Source: UBA2402 sp044371005
GTDB lineage: Bacteria > Planctomycetota > Phycisphaerae > Phycisphaerales > UBA1924
DNA length: 64,000 bases
NCBI GenBank assembly: GCA_044371005.1
Contig: JBILUL010000003.1
Span: forward strand, 1 to 64,000
Direction of reading: 5' to 3'
Shown: positions 17,021-25,662 of the stretch, piece after piece
How positions within the stretch are numbered: position 1 is the first letter of the stretch
Layout: the number at the start of each line of letters is the position of its first letter
Translations under genes and position numbers: made by a program
The notes under the pieces: model-generated
The model's database searches: none
What the model saw: the letters and a program-made list of their open reading frames with translations, nothing else
What the model was told of the DNA's origin: nothing

Positions 17021-18244
17021 ATGGCGTACACCTTTCAGCAGGCTCGACTCGCAAACGGACTCACGATCATCGCGGAGACCGACCCGGCCGCCCACTCCGC
17101 CGCGGCGGGCTTCTTCGTGCGCACCGGCGCCCGCGATGAGGTCGCGATCGACATGGGTGTCAGCCACTTCCTCGAACACATGATGTTCAAGGGCACCGAG
17201 GCAATCACCGCCGAAGAACTCAACCGAGCCTTTGATGAAATCGGCGCCCGCAACAACGCCTTCACCAGCAATGAGATGACCTGCTTCTACGCCCACGTAC
17301 TGCCCGAGGGGCTTGAACGAGCGGTCGATCTGCTGGGCACGATGATGCGCCCCGCCCTCAAGCAGGCGGACTTCGACACCGAAAAGGGCGTGATCCTCGA
17401 AGAGATCGCGATGTACAAGGACAATCCCTTCTGGGTCCTATACGAAGCATGCGTTGAACGCCACTTCGGCAACCATCCCCTCTCCCACCGCGTCCTGGGC
17501 ACCACGCAGACGATCACCGATCTTCCTCGCGATCGGATGCAGGCGTACTTCGACAATCGGTACGCTGCGGACAACACGATCGTCGCTCTTGCCGGCAAAC
17601 TGGATTTCGCCCGCACCGTCGATCAGATCGCCGCGTTGTGTGGCTCGTGGAAGGCCACGGGCGTGAGCCGCGATACCGCCAGGCCCAAGGTCGGTGGCGG
17701 CCTGTTTGAAATGCGTGAGGAAAAGGTCACACGCGGCTATGTGCTGGCGATGTGCGATGCACCCGGCATCGATGACGAACGCCGCTATGCCGCCGGCATT
17801 CTCGCGCAGATCCTGGGCTCGCCCGACAACAGCCGCCTCCATTGGTCGCTCATCGAGCCAGGCATCGCTGAAGAGGCGCAGGCCAGCTTCGATGCGCACG
17901 ATGGCTTCGGTGAGTTCTTCGTCTTCGCCAGCGGCGAACCCGACCGCCTCGATGAGATCTGGGAGATCATGAGCACACAGCTCTCCGAACTCTCGCAGAC
18001 ACTCGTGCAGGATGACATCGATCGCCTGCTCAACAAGTTCGTCACAGGTGCCACCATCGGCGGCGAACGCCCCCACGACCGGATGCACCGCCTGGGCCGC
18101 ATGTGGACCTACCTCAATCGCTACATGCCGCTGGAAGAAGAGCTCGATCGACTCTCCAAGGTCACGCTCAAGGACCTTCGCGATGTCTACGCAGCCTACC
18201 CGATGAAGCCCGCCACCATCGGGCGGCTCCTTCCCAAGGCCTGA
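17021..18244 (+). CDS. M16-family zinc peptidase
   Basis: This 407-residue protein is a pitrilysin/processing-peptidase type metallopeptidase. It carries the inverted zinc motif HFLEH at residues 49-53 (His49, Glu52, His53), followed by MMFKGT and the downstream LEEIAMYKD segment that supplies the third zinc ligand. The C-terminal half (GGLFEMREEKVTRGYVLAMC, ILGSPDNSRLHW) matches the second M16 domain. No signal peptide is visible, so it is probably cytoplasmic. The open frame runs upstream through thiE in another reading frame, but the ATG at 17021 gives the normal N-terminus. Confidence 0.93.
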   Translation: MAYTFQQARLANGLTIIAETDPAAHSAAAGFFVRTGARDEVAIDMGVSHFLEHMMFKGTEAITAEELNRAFDEIGARNNAFTSNEMTCFYAHVLPEGLERAVDLLGTMMRPALKQADFDTEKGVILEEIAMYKDNPFWVLYEACVERHFGNHPLSHRVLGTTQTITDLPRDRMQAYFDNRYAADNTIVALAGKLDFARTVDQIAALCGSWKATGVSRDTARPKVGGGLFEMREEKVTRGYVLAMCDAPGIDDERRYAAGILAQILGSPDNSRLHWSLIEPGIAEEAQASFDAHDGFGEFFVFASGEPDRLDEIWEIMSTQLSELSQTLVQDDIDRLLNKFVTGATIGGERPHDRMHRLGRMWTYLNRYMPLEEELDRLSKVTLKDLRDVYAAYPMKPATIGRLLPKA

Positions 18245-18305
18245 CCACACGCCCCACTCGCTCGCGGCGTCGGTCCTTCGCATGCATCCGCACCGAGGCG
18301 GCCTT

Positions 18306-19100
18306 TCAGCCGCAGGCGTGAGTGACGAACTGCGTCAGTGCCTGTGCCTCAGTGTTGAACACAAATCGGAAATAGGCCAAAAGCAGTTGGAGACAGCGTT
18401 TGCTGGTGGTGCCCGAAGGGTCATCACCCGGACCCGCGGCGTGCGCCACCGAAGGATCCGCCGCGGCCCTGGCGACATGTCGCAGATGCTCCAGCGTTTC
18501 ACTTCGCACCTTCCAGACAGTCTGCATTGAGGCTTCTGAGTCCATGGCTTCAGGAGCGACCTGCCTGCTGAATCCGCCAAGCCCGGGCCAGAACCCATAG
18601 ATCGTGGCGTCGACCAGCGGCGTCTGGGTTCGAATGTCCAGTTCAAGTTCAGGTGCATGCCCAGTCTCAGTGAGGGCACTCCATATCACCCGAGTCACCG
18701 CGAGTCGCTCGGCGCCCGGTGTTCCCAGCATTCGCAACCCAGCAACCAGCGCATCGAAGAAGCCCGGGTGTGGATCCGCGACGCCCATGGAGTGCTGAAC
18801 GACATCGAGCATCGCCATGGCACCGAAGAAACCTGGAAGCGTGGCGCGGGACGCACTGAATGTTTCGAGAAGGTCCCACGCTGTGAGCGTGGACATCGCG
18901 TCCGTGTTCTTCAGGCTCGCGACGACTTCGCCGCGTGTCATCAGCTCGATGCCGCCCGAGAAGGTGGACTTCTCGCGTTTCGCACCTTTGGCCACACCAC
19001 GGATGACGCCGTGGGTTCTGGAAAAAAGCGAGACCGTCTGGCTGGTTTCCGACCAGTCCCAGTGACGGATGCAGACAGCCTGATCGGTGATGAGGGGCAC
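18306..19100 (-). CDS. recO: DNA repair protein RecO
   Basis: RecO anneals SSB-coated DNA and helps load RecA in the RecFOR pathway. The 264-residue protein begins with an OB-fold region (DQAVCIRHWDWSETSQTVSLFSRTHG, then RGVAKGAKR), followed by the helical domain containing LLETF and the PGFFGAMAMLDV segment. Similarity is strongest at the N-terminus; the C-terminal part lacks the four-cysteine zinc motif found in some members. The start is GTG at 19100, without a recognisable ribosome site. It is divergent from the hot-dog gene, 41 bp away. Confidence 0.85.
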   Translation of the reverse strand: MPLITDQAVCIRHWDWSETSQTVSLFSRTHGVIRGVAKGAKREKSTFSGGIELMTRGEVVASLKNTDAMSTLTAWDLLETFSASRATLPGFFGAMAMLDVVQHSMGVADPHPGFFDALVAGLRMLGTPGAERLAVTRVIWSALTETGHAPELELDIRTQTPLVDATIYGFWPGLGGFSRQVAPEAMDSEASMQTVWKVRSETLEHLRHVARAAADPSVAHAAGPGDDPSGTTSKRCLQLLLAYFRFVFNTEAQALTQFVTHACG

Positions 19101-19141
19101 GGGAAGGAAGAGGGTAGCGGGCGCGGCTGCTATCGTTGCGG

Positions 19142-19558
19142 ATGCACTTCAACCTTGTTGACGCCGTGGTCGAACAAAGCGAAGCCCGGATCGTGACGCT
19201 CAAGCACATTTCGATGGCGGAGGAGTATCTCCAGGATCACTTCCCGACCTTTCCGGTGCTTCCGGGCGTGATGATGCTTGAAGCCATGGTGCAGGCAGCC
19301 CGCAAGCTCGTGGGTGAGCCCGATGGCAGGCCGCTGGTCCTGGGCAAGGTCCGGGCACTCAAGTACGGAACCTTCATGCCCCCAGGCAGCACGTTGCGGG
19401 TGGAAGTCACGCTGGCAGGCAAGCTCGAAGATGGGTCGTACGACTTCAAGGGTGAAGCCAAGAAGCTTGGCTCGGCACCATCACCCGATGCTCCGGACCT
19501 CACGGCAGTCTCCGGCCGCTTCTCGCTGCGACCCATCGTCCCAGCGTTCACATCCTGA
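19142..19558 (+). CDS. FabZ/FabA-like hot-dog dehydratase
   Basis: The 138-residue protein has the hot-dog core of beta-hydroxyacyl-ACP dehydratases, with DHFPTFPVLPGVMMLEAM. His33 and Glu47 stand in the HX13E spacing of the catalytic pair. It is not beside other fatty-acid genes, so the substrate may be an ordinary acyl-ACP or a special acyl chain. ATG 19142 is preferred to the TTG two codons upstream. No ribosome site is seen; a TATCGT hexamer ends 5 nt before the ATG. A second protein with the same spacing lies at 47473-48012. Confidence 0.8.
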   Translation: MHFNLVDAVVEQSEARIVTLKHISMAEEYLQDHFPTFPVLPGVMMLEAMVQAARKLVGEPDGRPLVLGKVRALKYGTFMPPGSTLRVEVTLAGKLEDGSYDFKGEAKKLGSAPSPDAPDLTAVSGRFSLRPIVPAFTS

Positions 19559-19612
19559 CGACAGGTGCGTACGGGGGTGCCAGCCCCGATCGAATCGTTC
19601 GAAATGCCTTCA

Positions 19613-19650
19613 GAAAAACAGCCGCCGCTTCAAAGAGAAGCGGCGGCTGA
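19613..19650 (-). terminator. Rho-independent terminator for lexA
   Basis: A perfect 13-bp stem (19619-19631 with 19637-19649, loop AAAGA) is followed on the minus strand by TTTTT (19617-19613). It lies 230 bases after the lexA stop, so the lexA transcript would carry the tandem repeat in its 3' untranslated part. There is no T-run on the plus side. Confidence 0.88.
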
Positions 19651-19801
19651 ACACGAATGCACACTTGAACAAACGAGGCCGTGATCGAGATCCTGGTGAG
19701 ACCGGTCTCGCACAGGCCACCAAGGCTCAGCCGAAACAGATCGCACGGATCGCAGAGGCCGAATGAGGCACCTCACGCGAGGTGACTGATCCCGGCCCGA
19801 G

Positions 19802-19879
19802 GTCACTGGCCATAGTCACTGGCCATAGTCACTGGCCATAGTCACTGGCCATAGCCACTTGCCACAGCCGATGGCCCCA
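19802..19879. repeat. 13-bp tandem repeat, six copies
   Basis: Four copies of GTCACTGGCCATA occupy 19802-19853, and two degenerate copies follow to 19879. Each unit holds the palindrome TGGCCA. The array stops one base before the lexA stop codon. The whole gap 19559-19880 contains only the lexA terminator and this array, with no gene. Confidence 0.95.
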
Positions 19880-19880
19880 A

Positions 19881-20501
19881 TCAGCGGCCGTAACGGCGGA
19901 CCACACCCTTGACGATGCCCTGCACCTGGCAGAACTTCACCTTGATGGGATCAAACTGCGGATTCGCAGGCTGAAGACGAATGTGGTCGTCCTCCTTGAA
20001 GAACGTCTTGAGCGTCGTGGAACCATCGGGCAGCAACGCCACCACACGGTCACCATTCTGCGCCACCTGAGTACGCTCGATCAGCACGTAATCGCCATCG
20101 AGAATGCCCTCATCGCGCATCGAATCGCCCTCGACCTTGAGCGCAAAGGTCGTGTTCTGACGGTCCCCCTTGGGAACCAGAATGTCCGCCAGATCGATCT
20201 CTTCCTCTGCAGCGACCTTCTCGATCGGATTCCCCGCAGCAATCTTGCCCACCAGCGGGAAACGCAGCGGACGCGACTCATCCGGCACCGCAATGCCATC
20301 AGCAATCGACAGCGAACGAGCCTTGTTCGCCTCACGAATCAACGCGCCCTTCTTGATCAACGCCTCGACATGCTCGAAGACCGTGACCTTGCTCACACCG
20401 ATCTCATCCGCCAGCTCCTGCATCGTCGGCGAATAGCCGCGGCGGACACGCCAGTCACGGATCAACTGCAGAATGCGAAGCTGCTTGGGAGTCAGGTTCA
20501 T
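19881..20501 (-). CDS. lexA: LexA repressor
   Basis: LexA represses SOS genes and cleaves itself when stimulated by RecA filaments. The 206-residue product has a winged-helix DNA-binding domain (residues 1-65, LTPKQLRILQLIRDW...GVSKVTVFEHV) and an S24 peptidase domain. The cleavage site is Ala89-Gly90 in GKIAAGNP, with catalytic Ser127 (EGDSMRDEG) and Lys165 (STTLKTFF). The ATG at 20501 has AGGA 7-8 nt upstream; the frame is open 16 codons further. A candidate operator and a long leader lie upstream, and a tandem repeat and terminator downstream. Confidence 0.97.
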   Translation of the reverse strand: MNLTPKQLRILQLIRDWRVRRGYSPTMQELADEIGVSKVTVFEHVEALIKKGALIREANKARSLSIADGIAVPDESRPLRFPLVGKIAAGNPIEKVAAEEEIDLADILVPKGDRQNTTFALKVEGDSMRDEGILDGDYVLIERTQVAQNGDRVVALLPDGSTTLKTFFKEDDHIRLQPANPQFDPIKVKFCQVQGIVKGVVRRYGR

Positions 20502-20605
20502 GACAGTTTCCTTCTTTCCAGATACCCCTGCACGGGATACCAACACCAAACCTACAGATCCAAAGACCCTTGAGCGACCGACGGCACCTCCACCGATACC
20601 ACCTG

Positions 20606-20625
20606 GGCGTTAGCACCCTAACGCC
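20606..20625. promoter_or_regulatory. lexA: Candidate LexA operator (inverted repeat)
   Basis: GGCGTTAG and CTAACGCC form a perfect 8-bp inverted repeat around CACC, about 105 bases before the lexA start. Dyads of the TTAG-N4-CTAA type resemble LexA boxes in shape, but the LexA motif of this group is unknown to me. On the minus strand the right half also reads GCTAACG, which could be a -10 element. Confidence 0.45.
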
Positions 20626-20909
20626 TCGCTCATGAATCTCGCAACTCCGAACGCCATCGCACACCAACCAACATTCACTCCGCCACCCGAACCACCACTC
20701 AAACCGTCAGCTTCTCCACAAGCCATCGCACCTCAACGAATCCCATCTCAGAAGCCCACGCTCGCAAAGCTCTTCGCTTGCGAACTCATGACCCCTGCAA
20801 TATCAGGATTCCCATCAGCATGATGTGTGACTGCCTCAGGCCCGCTTGGTGGTTCGAATCGCACCCTTGCGACAACACTCGACCCCGTTGCGACTGATCT
20901 GTTTGGTAC

Positions 20910-20938
20910 ACGATAGCATATCAGGGGCCGCACGTCAA
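20910..20938 (-). promoter_or_regulatory. Candidate sigma-70-type promoter, lexA direction
   Basis: On the minus strand TTGACG (20938-20933) is followed after 17 bases by TATCGT (20915-20910), 5/6 and 4/6 matches to consensus. Transcription would begin near 20903, about 400 bases before lexA. Confidence 0.5.
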
Positions 20939-20991
20939 TGGGTATTGTTTGATTTTGTTAGGAATATCCAGCCGTGTTCCAAACGGCGAAA

Positions 20992-22167
20992 TTACCGGTC
21001 GCCAGACCCAGCCGCGGCGAACCCAAGCCCTTCCCGCACCACCCTCCTGCCCAACTCCAACATCGTCAGCTCACGCCGCAACCTCGCCGCATCAAGCCCC
21101 GTCACCTCCACCAGTTCATCAAAGGTCCGCATCCCCTCCCCCAGACTCCCACAGATGCGTTCCTGCTCTGGCGTCAACCCCACCACCTCGCGTTCCACAA
21201 CCTCCTTGGCCGCGAACAGCGTCGCGTGCGTGCCCCGATGCACATGCCGCGCCGCCCCCTCCAGAATCTGCACCACATCCGCAGGTTTGGTCACCAACGC
21301 AGCTCCGCCCGCCTTGAGCAACGCGTGCGTTCCCGCACTCGCCGCGGAATCCACGCGGCCCGGCACCGCCATCACCTCACGACCGTGATCCTCCGCCGCG
21401 ACCCGGGCAGTGATCAAGGCGCCTGACCGCTCACCCGCCTCGATGACCACCACGCCCAGACTCAGACCTGAAATGATCCGATTCCGCGCCGGGAACTGCG
21501 AAGCCTGCGGCGGCGTGTCGATCGGCAACTCCGACACCACCGCCCCCGACTGGGCAATCGCATCAAAGAGATCCGCATTCTCCGACGGGTAGACATGCCC
21601 AAGCCCACACCCAAGCACGGCAATCGTCCGGCCACCGGCGACCAGCGCACCTCGATGGGCCGCACTGTCGATGCCCCGCGCACCTCCAGAAACCACCGTC
21701 AAGCCGGACCTGGCCAGCGCTGACGCGAAGACCCGGGACTGTTCAAGCCCATACGAGGAACATTGCCGCGATCCGACGATCCCCACGGGGAACCGATCAA
21801 GGGTCCCTCCATCAAGCCTGCCTCGCACATAGAGAATCCATGGCGCATCTGGAAGGGAGGCCAGCAGGCTGGGATATTCAGAGTCGCCCTTGGCCAGGAT
21901 GTTGATCCCCAGGCGATGGGCAAGTTCAATCTCCGCCGCGGCGGCATCTCGCCCCTCACGCAGCTTCGCCGCGATTCGCTCGGCCTTTGCCGGACCGATC
22001 CCTGCAATGCTGCGAAGGAGTGCCTCCGGTGCCTGAACCGCCTTGTCATGCTTCCCGCCAACGCGTTCCAGCAGCCGCTCAATCAACACCGGGCCAAGCC
22101 CTGGCGTCAACGCCAGGGGCAACACCGCTTCCGCCAGACTTGAAACTCGAGCCATCGACGCCCCCAC
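20992..22167 (-). CDS. dprA: DNA processing protein DprA
   Basis: DprA protects incoming single-stranded DNA and loads RecA during natural transformation. The 391-residue product has an N-terminal helix-hairpin-helix region (SIAGIGPAKAERIA). The Rossmann-like DprA core follows (GIVGSRQCSSYG, SGGARGIDSAAH, VLGCGL, FPARNRIISGLS), then a C-terminal winged-helix domain (GMRTFDELVEVTGLD). The start is uncertain: GTG at 22167 has GAGGT 6 nt upstream and is chosen; ATG 22155 and TTG 22173 are alternatives. No competence pilus genes are in the window apart from one pseudopilin. Confidence 0.95.
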   Translation of the reverse strand: MGASMARVSSLAEAVLPLALTPGLGPVLIERLLERVGGKHDKAVQAPEALLRSIAGIGPAKAERIAAKLREGRDAAAAEIELAHRLGINILAKGDSEYPSLLASLPDAPWILYVRGRLDGGTLDRFPVGIVGSRQCSSYGLEQSRVFASALARSGLTVVSGGARGIDSAAHRGALVAGGRTIAVLGCGLGHVYPSENADLFDAIAQSGAVVSELPIDTPPQASQFPARNRIISGLSLGVVVIEAGERSGALITARVAAEDHGREVMAVPGRVDSAASAGTHALLKAGGAALVTKPADVVQILEGAARHVHRGTHATLFAAKEVVEREVVGLTPEQERICGSLGEGMRTFDELVEVTGLDAARLRRELTMLELGRRVVREGLGFAAAGSGDR

Positions 22168-22234
22168 ATTCAAACCTCACGCCAATCCCGACCAGAGCCC
22201 CCTCATCCCGAACTTCTGCAAGCGATCAAGCCTG

Positions 22235-22690
22235 TCAGGGCTTGGGCGGCAGTCCCGCGTCCGCGGCGAACGAATACCCCTCCACCCCAGCCGCCTCACC
22301 GGTGAATTTGAGTTCCTGCACATAGAGCTTGACCGGATCGGTAGCCCTTACCGACGTGGCCAGCCGCTGCTCTACCTCGACGGTTGCGTACGAAAACGCC
22401 GGGTTCGGCTCCGTCAATGACATATAGACACCCTGAGCCCCATACTCCTCCCAGAGCCGGTCAACCTGTGCCTTCCACCCCGGACTGGGAGAGCGAACGA
22501 CCACGACCCACAGGCCGCCCGAAGACTCGAGCGTCGCGGCGGGGCCCTTGTAAGGCAGTTCCGACATGACCGGCGGTGGAGACCCACCCGCACACCCGCC
22601 AGCACCCAGGCTCAGCGCCACGAGGGTCCAGCAGGAAGCCAACGCCAGACCCGACACCGCGCCTGCAGTTTTGCACATGTTCTTCTTCAT
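22235..22690 (-). CDS. Small lipoprotein of unknown function
   Basis: The 151-residue product has a positively charged start (MKKNMCK), a hydrophobic stretch and a lipobox ending GAGGC, followed by a flexible GGSPPP linker. The soluble part contains a WKAQVDRLWEEYGAQGVYM segment and no motif I recognise. The ATG at 22690 has GAGGT 7 nt upstream, which decides it against the GTG at 22699. It is divergent from the SpoIID-like gene and 67 bp from dprA on the same strand. Role unknown; membrane-anchored location is inferred. Confidence 0.75.
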   Translation of the reverse strand: MKKNMCKTAGAVSGLALASCWTLVALSLGAGGCAGGSPPPVMSELPYKGPAATLESSGGLWVVVVRSPSPGWKAQVDRLWEEYGAQGVYMSLTEPNPAFSYATVEVEQRLATSVRATDPVKLYVQELKFTGEAAGVEGYSFAADAGLPPKP

Positions 22691-22745
22691 CAATCGCACC
22701 TCAGCAGAAACAGGAAATCCACACCGCGCCCGACACGTGAACCCA

Positions 22746-22751
22746 TATACT
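22746..22751 (+). promoter_or_regulatory. Candidate -10 element for the SpoIID-like gene
   Basis: TATACT lies 123 bases before the proposed start at 22874. No convincing -35 hexamer is present. Confidence 0.3.
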
Positions 22752-22873
22752 CACTTGCCTCTGGCCTCCACGGTATGGATGCCGAACGGCCCGGGGCGAA
22801 TGGAAACCACAGCGTCGAATCCGCCTTTTTGAAGGACGACGATCGACGCGGGCTTGACGGAGTAGGCCCCTTG

Positions 22874-24310
22874 ATGCACACCCCCACCACTTCCAGTGCC
22901 GCGCCTCGCGCCACTTGTACGCCCACCGCACCTTCGTCATGCCGCCATCGCTCACTGGCGGTCGTTGCGCTGCTCGCGCTCTCCGCACTGACGATCAGCG
23001 CGTGCGACACCGTGAAGAGTTCAGTTGATTCAACAGTTGATGCGATCACGCCGCGTGAACGACCCTCGGGCCCGCGCGATGTGGATGTGCTCAAGCGCGA
23101 GCCCGACATCCGCGTCCGAATCGCACGTCAGGGCCAGTCGCAGAATGTGGCCGGCCCCGAGAAGTTCGTGCTCCGCCCGACCTCGGGCACTGCCACCTCG
23201 CCCGCCCACAGCGCGCGGGCAGTGCCAGGTCCGCTCACCATCACCAGCAGCGACAAGGGCGTGCGCACCATCGATGGCTCAGGCCAGACGCTCGACTGGG
23301 GTTTCAGCGTCGATCTGGATGTGCTCGCCAGCGATGGAACTCCCGATGGCGCAGCCGAGGCACCCGGTGAGTCCATTCGACTCGATGGCCGCCTGATCCC
23401 GGGCTTTCTGACGTTCCGTCCGCGCTGGGGAGACAACGCCAGCCGCTTTGACATCATCGCGACCATGCCGATCGAGTCGTATCTCCCAGGCGTCCTGAGC
23501 AAGGAACTCTACAAGGACTGGCCGCGCCAGACCTTTGAGGCACAGGCCGTCGCCGCGAGAACCTACGCGCTCCAGGAACGCCAGCGAGCCCGCTCCGAGG
23601 CCAAGGTCAGTGATGTCGAGGATTCCACGGCCGACCAGGTCTTCGGAGGCACGGGCACGCTCATGGTGGCCGTCGAGGCCGCCCACGCAACACGCGGCTG
23701 GACGCTCACCGATCAGGGTCGGCTCATCCGCGCGTACTTCTCGAGCCAGTGCGGCGGTCGCCCGGCATCCGCGGCGGAAGTCTGGTCCGTTCGATCGATC
23801 CCCCTCTTCAACCAGATCGACATCCTTCAGGGAAAACCGCGACAGACCTATTGCCAGCGCTCGCCCCTCTACCGGTGGACCGTCACACGAACCGCTGACG
23901 ATTTCAACAAGCGCCTGCGCGCCTGGGGCCGCGCCAAGGGCAACGAACTCGGCCAGCTCTCGCGCGTTCGCAGCATCGAGCCCAAGACTCGCAATGAAGC
24001 CAAGCGCCCCACTCGCTACACCATCACCGGCGACAACGGCCGCGAATACGCCGTCGCGGCCGAGGAACTTCGTGAAGCGTGCAACTGGCCCGTCGAAGGG
24101 CTCGCTCCGATCACGCGCGAGAACCGTCTCCACAGCGGCGATGTTGAGATCAGCATCTACGCCAACGACGTACGCGTGCTGGGCCGCGGCTTTGGCCACG
24201 GCGTAGGCATGTGCCAGTGGTGCGCCAAGGGCATGGCCGAATCCGGGATGGATTGGCGCTCGATGGTCGAGCAGTTCTACCCGGGTGTTGATGTCCGAAA
24301 GCTCTACTGA
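22874..24310 (+). CDS. SpoIID/LytB-domain lipoprotein (peptidoglycan glycan lyase type)
   Basis: SpoIID-family proteins cleave stem-peptide-free peptidoglycan glycan strands, leaving 1,6-anhydroMurNAc ends. The 478-residue product starts with a lipoprotein signal (lipobox ISAC, Cys44). The SpoIID domain follows, with IESYLPGVLSKELYKDWPRQ, EAQAVAARTYAL, a central FSSQCGGRPA segment, and the C-terminal GRGFGHGVGMCQWCAKGMAE and QFYPGVDV. The open frame continues upstream to 22775, but the ATG at 22874 best matches the signal. The AnmK and L,D-transpeptidase genes elsewhere in the window are consistent with a peptidoglycan role. Confidence 0.88.
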   Translation: MHTPTTSSAAPRATCTPTAPSSCRHRSLAVVALLALSALTISACDTVKSSVDSTVDAITPRERPSGPRDVDVLKREPDIRVRIARQGQSQNVAGPEKFVLRPTSGTATSPAHSARAVPGPLTITSSDKGVRTIDGSGQTLDWGFSVDLDVLASDGTPDGAAEAPGESIRLDGRLIPGFLTFRPRWGDNASRFDIIATMPIESYLPGVLSKELYKDWPRQTFEAQAVAARTYALQERQRARSEAKVSDVEDSTADQVFGGTGTLMVAVEAAHATRGWTLTDQGRLIRAYFSSQCGGRPASAAEVWSVRSIPLFNQIDILQGKPRQTYCQRSPLYRWTVTRTADDFNKRLRAWGRAKGNELGQLSRVRSIEPKTRNEAKRPTRYTITGDNGREYAVAAEELREACNWPVEGLAPITRENRLHSGDVEISIYANDVRVLGRGFGHGVGMCQWCAKGMAESGMDWRSMVEQFYPGVDVRKLY

Positions 24311-24321
24311 ACCGGCAGCAA

Positions 24322-25503
24322 TCAGTTGCCCTTCGGGTCCGCCTTCTCGCTGTTGGGTTTGCCCGAATCCTCGGCCGCGGCCGGCTTCTCATCGGCAGCC
24401 TTCTCATCGGCCGGCTTGACCGGAGGCAGCGACGCACGCCAGCGCTCATCGAGCTGCGAGAACGAGAGCTTGAATGCCTCCTGTGAGGCTTCATCCAGAG
24501 TCTTGCCGTTGGACATCGCGGTCATCCAGGCAACGCGGCCGTCGCGGCCGAACTGATCGGAAATGAACCCGAGCATGTGGTGGCCTTGCGTGTAGACGTG
24601 GCCTCTCCACTTGCCTTCGACCGTTTCAAAGTCCGCGAGATCGTCCCACTTGGCGATCCGACCGGCCTGCGCCCACGCCTTCACCATGCCATCGGGCTTG
24701 CGTCCCCACTGCTCGGCGGAAAGTTCCGCAACACCTTCGAGGATCCACCAGGGCATCTTGTTCGAGGTGGGCCCAAGCTCAAAGGTCGCCACATGACCGA
24801 ACTCGTGCGCCAGCAGCGGGCGCAGCGCACCGATGCTGCTGCGTGCGTTGGTCAGAATCTTGATGGATTCGCCCGGCTCATTCCAGCCCGCAAGTCCATC
24901 CGAGTAACTCAGGCAGATGGAAGCCTGCAGGTGCTTCATCGTTCCGTACAGCTTGATCTTCTGCGTCCGTGAAGCAAGTGCCTTGTCGCCCAGATTGAAG
25001 CCATCCTGCACATGGCTTCGTACCTCGCCGAACGCGGTCACGACTCGGTCCGCAAGTTCCGACAAGCCCGGGTCGTGGAGTACCAGCACACCCGGCGCTT
25101 CGTGACGCTCCCACGTTTCGCCCGCGTAGCGCCAGCCCTCCTCCGCGCGAACGAACTTCGCATCGAAGGTCAAGGTCCGCGGCTTTCCCGTCGGCATGGC
25201 CCACTCCATCGTGAACGGAGCCAGCGCAACGCCTTCCTGCTCCTTGAGCTCGCCGATGGTGAAGGCGCACTCTTTGGCGGGCTTCTTGATGAGGTCGTTG
25301 GCAAAGTACTTCTGTTCGTGGAAAAACTCCGGGTCGGCCTCTGAGACGTGCTTCATGTAGCCCGCAGAGTCACCGGCGATGCACGCCGCGGCCATGTCGC
25401 GAAGCATGGACTCAATCTCGACACGAGTGTCAGCAGCCTGGCAGGGGGCTGCGATGCAGACCAGCGCGACAGCCGCCGTGCGGCAGATCCAGGAGTTCAT
25501 CAT
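24322..25503 (-). CDS. Secreted peptidase-MA-like zinc metallopeptidase
   Basis: The 393-residue product has a signal peptide (cleavage near AQAAD, residues 21-25). A cystatin-like or NTF2-like N-terminal region follows, then a gluzincin-type zinc site: HEFGH at 233-237 and WILEGVAEL at 253-261 supplying the downstream Glu. This arrangement is that of the peptidase MA-like family, whose substrates are mostly unknown. The C-terminal tail is Lys/Ala/Glu-rich and disordered. The frame continues far upstream without homology; ATG 25503 (or 25500) starts the signal peptide, with no clear ribosome site. A larger relative is at 58686-61370. Confidence 0.78.
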   Translation of the reverse strand: MMNSWICRTAAVALVCIAAPCQAADTRVEIESMLRDMAAACIAGDSAGYMKHVSEADPEFFHEQKYFANDLIKKPAKECAFTIGELKEQEGVALAPFTMEWAMPTGKPRTLTFDAKFVRAEEGWRYAGETWERHEAPGVLVLHDPGLSELADRVVTAFGEVRSHVQDGFNLGDKALASRTQKIKLYGTMKHLQASICLSYSDGLAGWNEPGESIKILTNARSSIGALRPLLAHEFGHVATFELGPTSNKMPWWILEGVAELSAEQWGRKPDGMVKAWAQAGRIAKWDDLADFETVEGKWRGHVYTQGHHMLGFISDQFGRDGRVAWMTAMSNGKTLDEASQEAFKLSFSQLDERWRASLPPVKPADEKAADEKPAAAEDSGKPNSEKADPKGN

Positions 25504-25662
25504 GCCGCGAGCGTACGCACCCCCAGCCCGCATCGTCTCCTGCATGACCGCACGACCGGGGATATCGGACGACCGCGTCCCCCCCCGAAGCCTTGGTGTA
25601 CCATTTCCCGTGTCTCCCCGCATCAAGCCGGGGTGAATCGGATCTTGGAAGGGAGAACTCAG

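Larger units (their letters stand above)
20502..20991. other. Gene-free lexA upstream region
   Basis: This 490-bp gap between dprA and lexA has no convincing open frame. It contains an 8-bp inverted repeat close to lexA and a good promoter match about 400 bases upstream of the lexA start, annotated separately. A locally AT-rich patch lies around 20905-20970. Confidence 0.6.

Noticed and set aside
20843..20870. A GGTTCGAATC stretch that looks like a tRNA T loop in the lexA upstream region
   Set aside because: The flanking bases do not pair into a T stem on either strand, and no acceptor, D or anticodon arms could be built.
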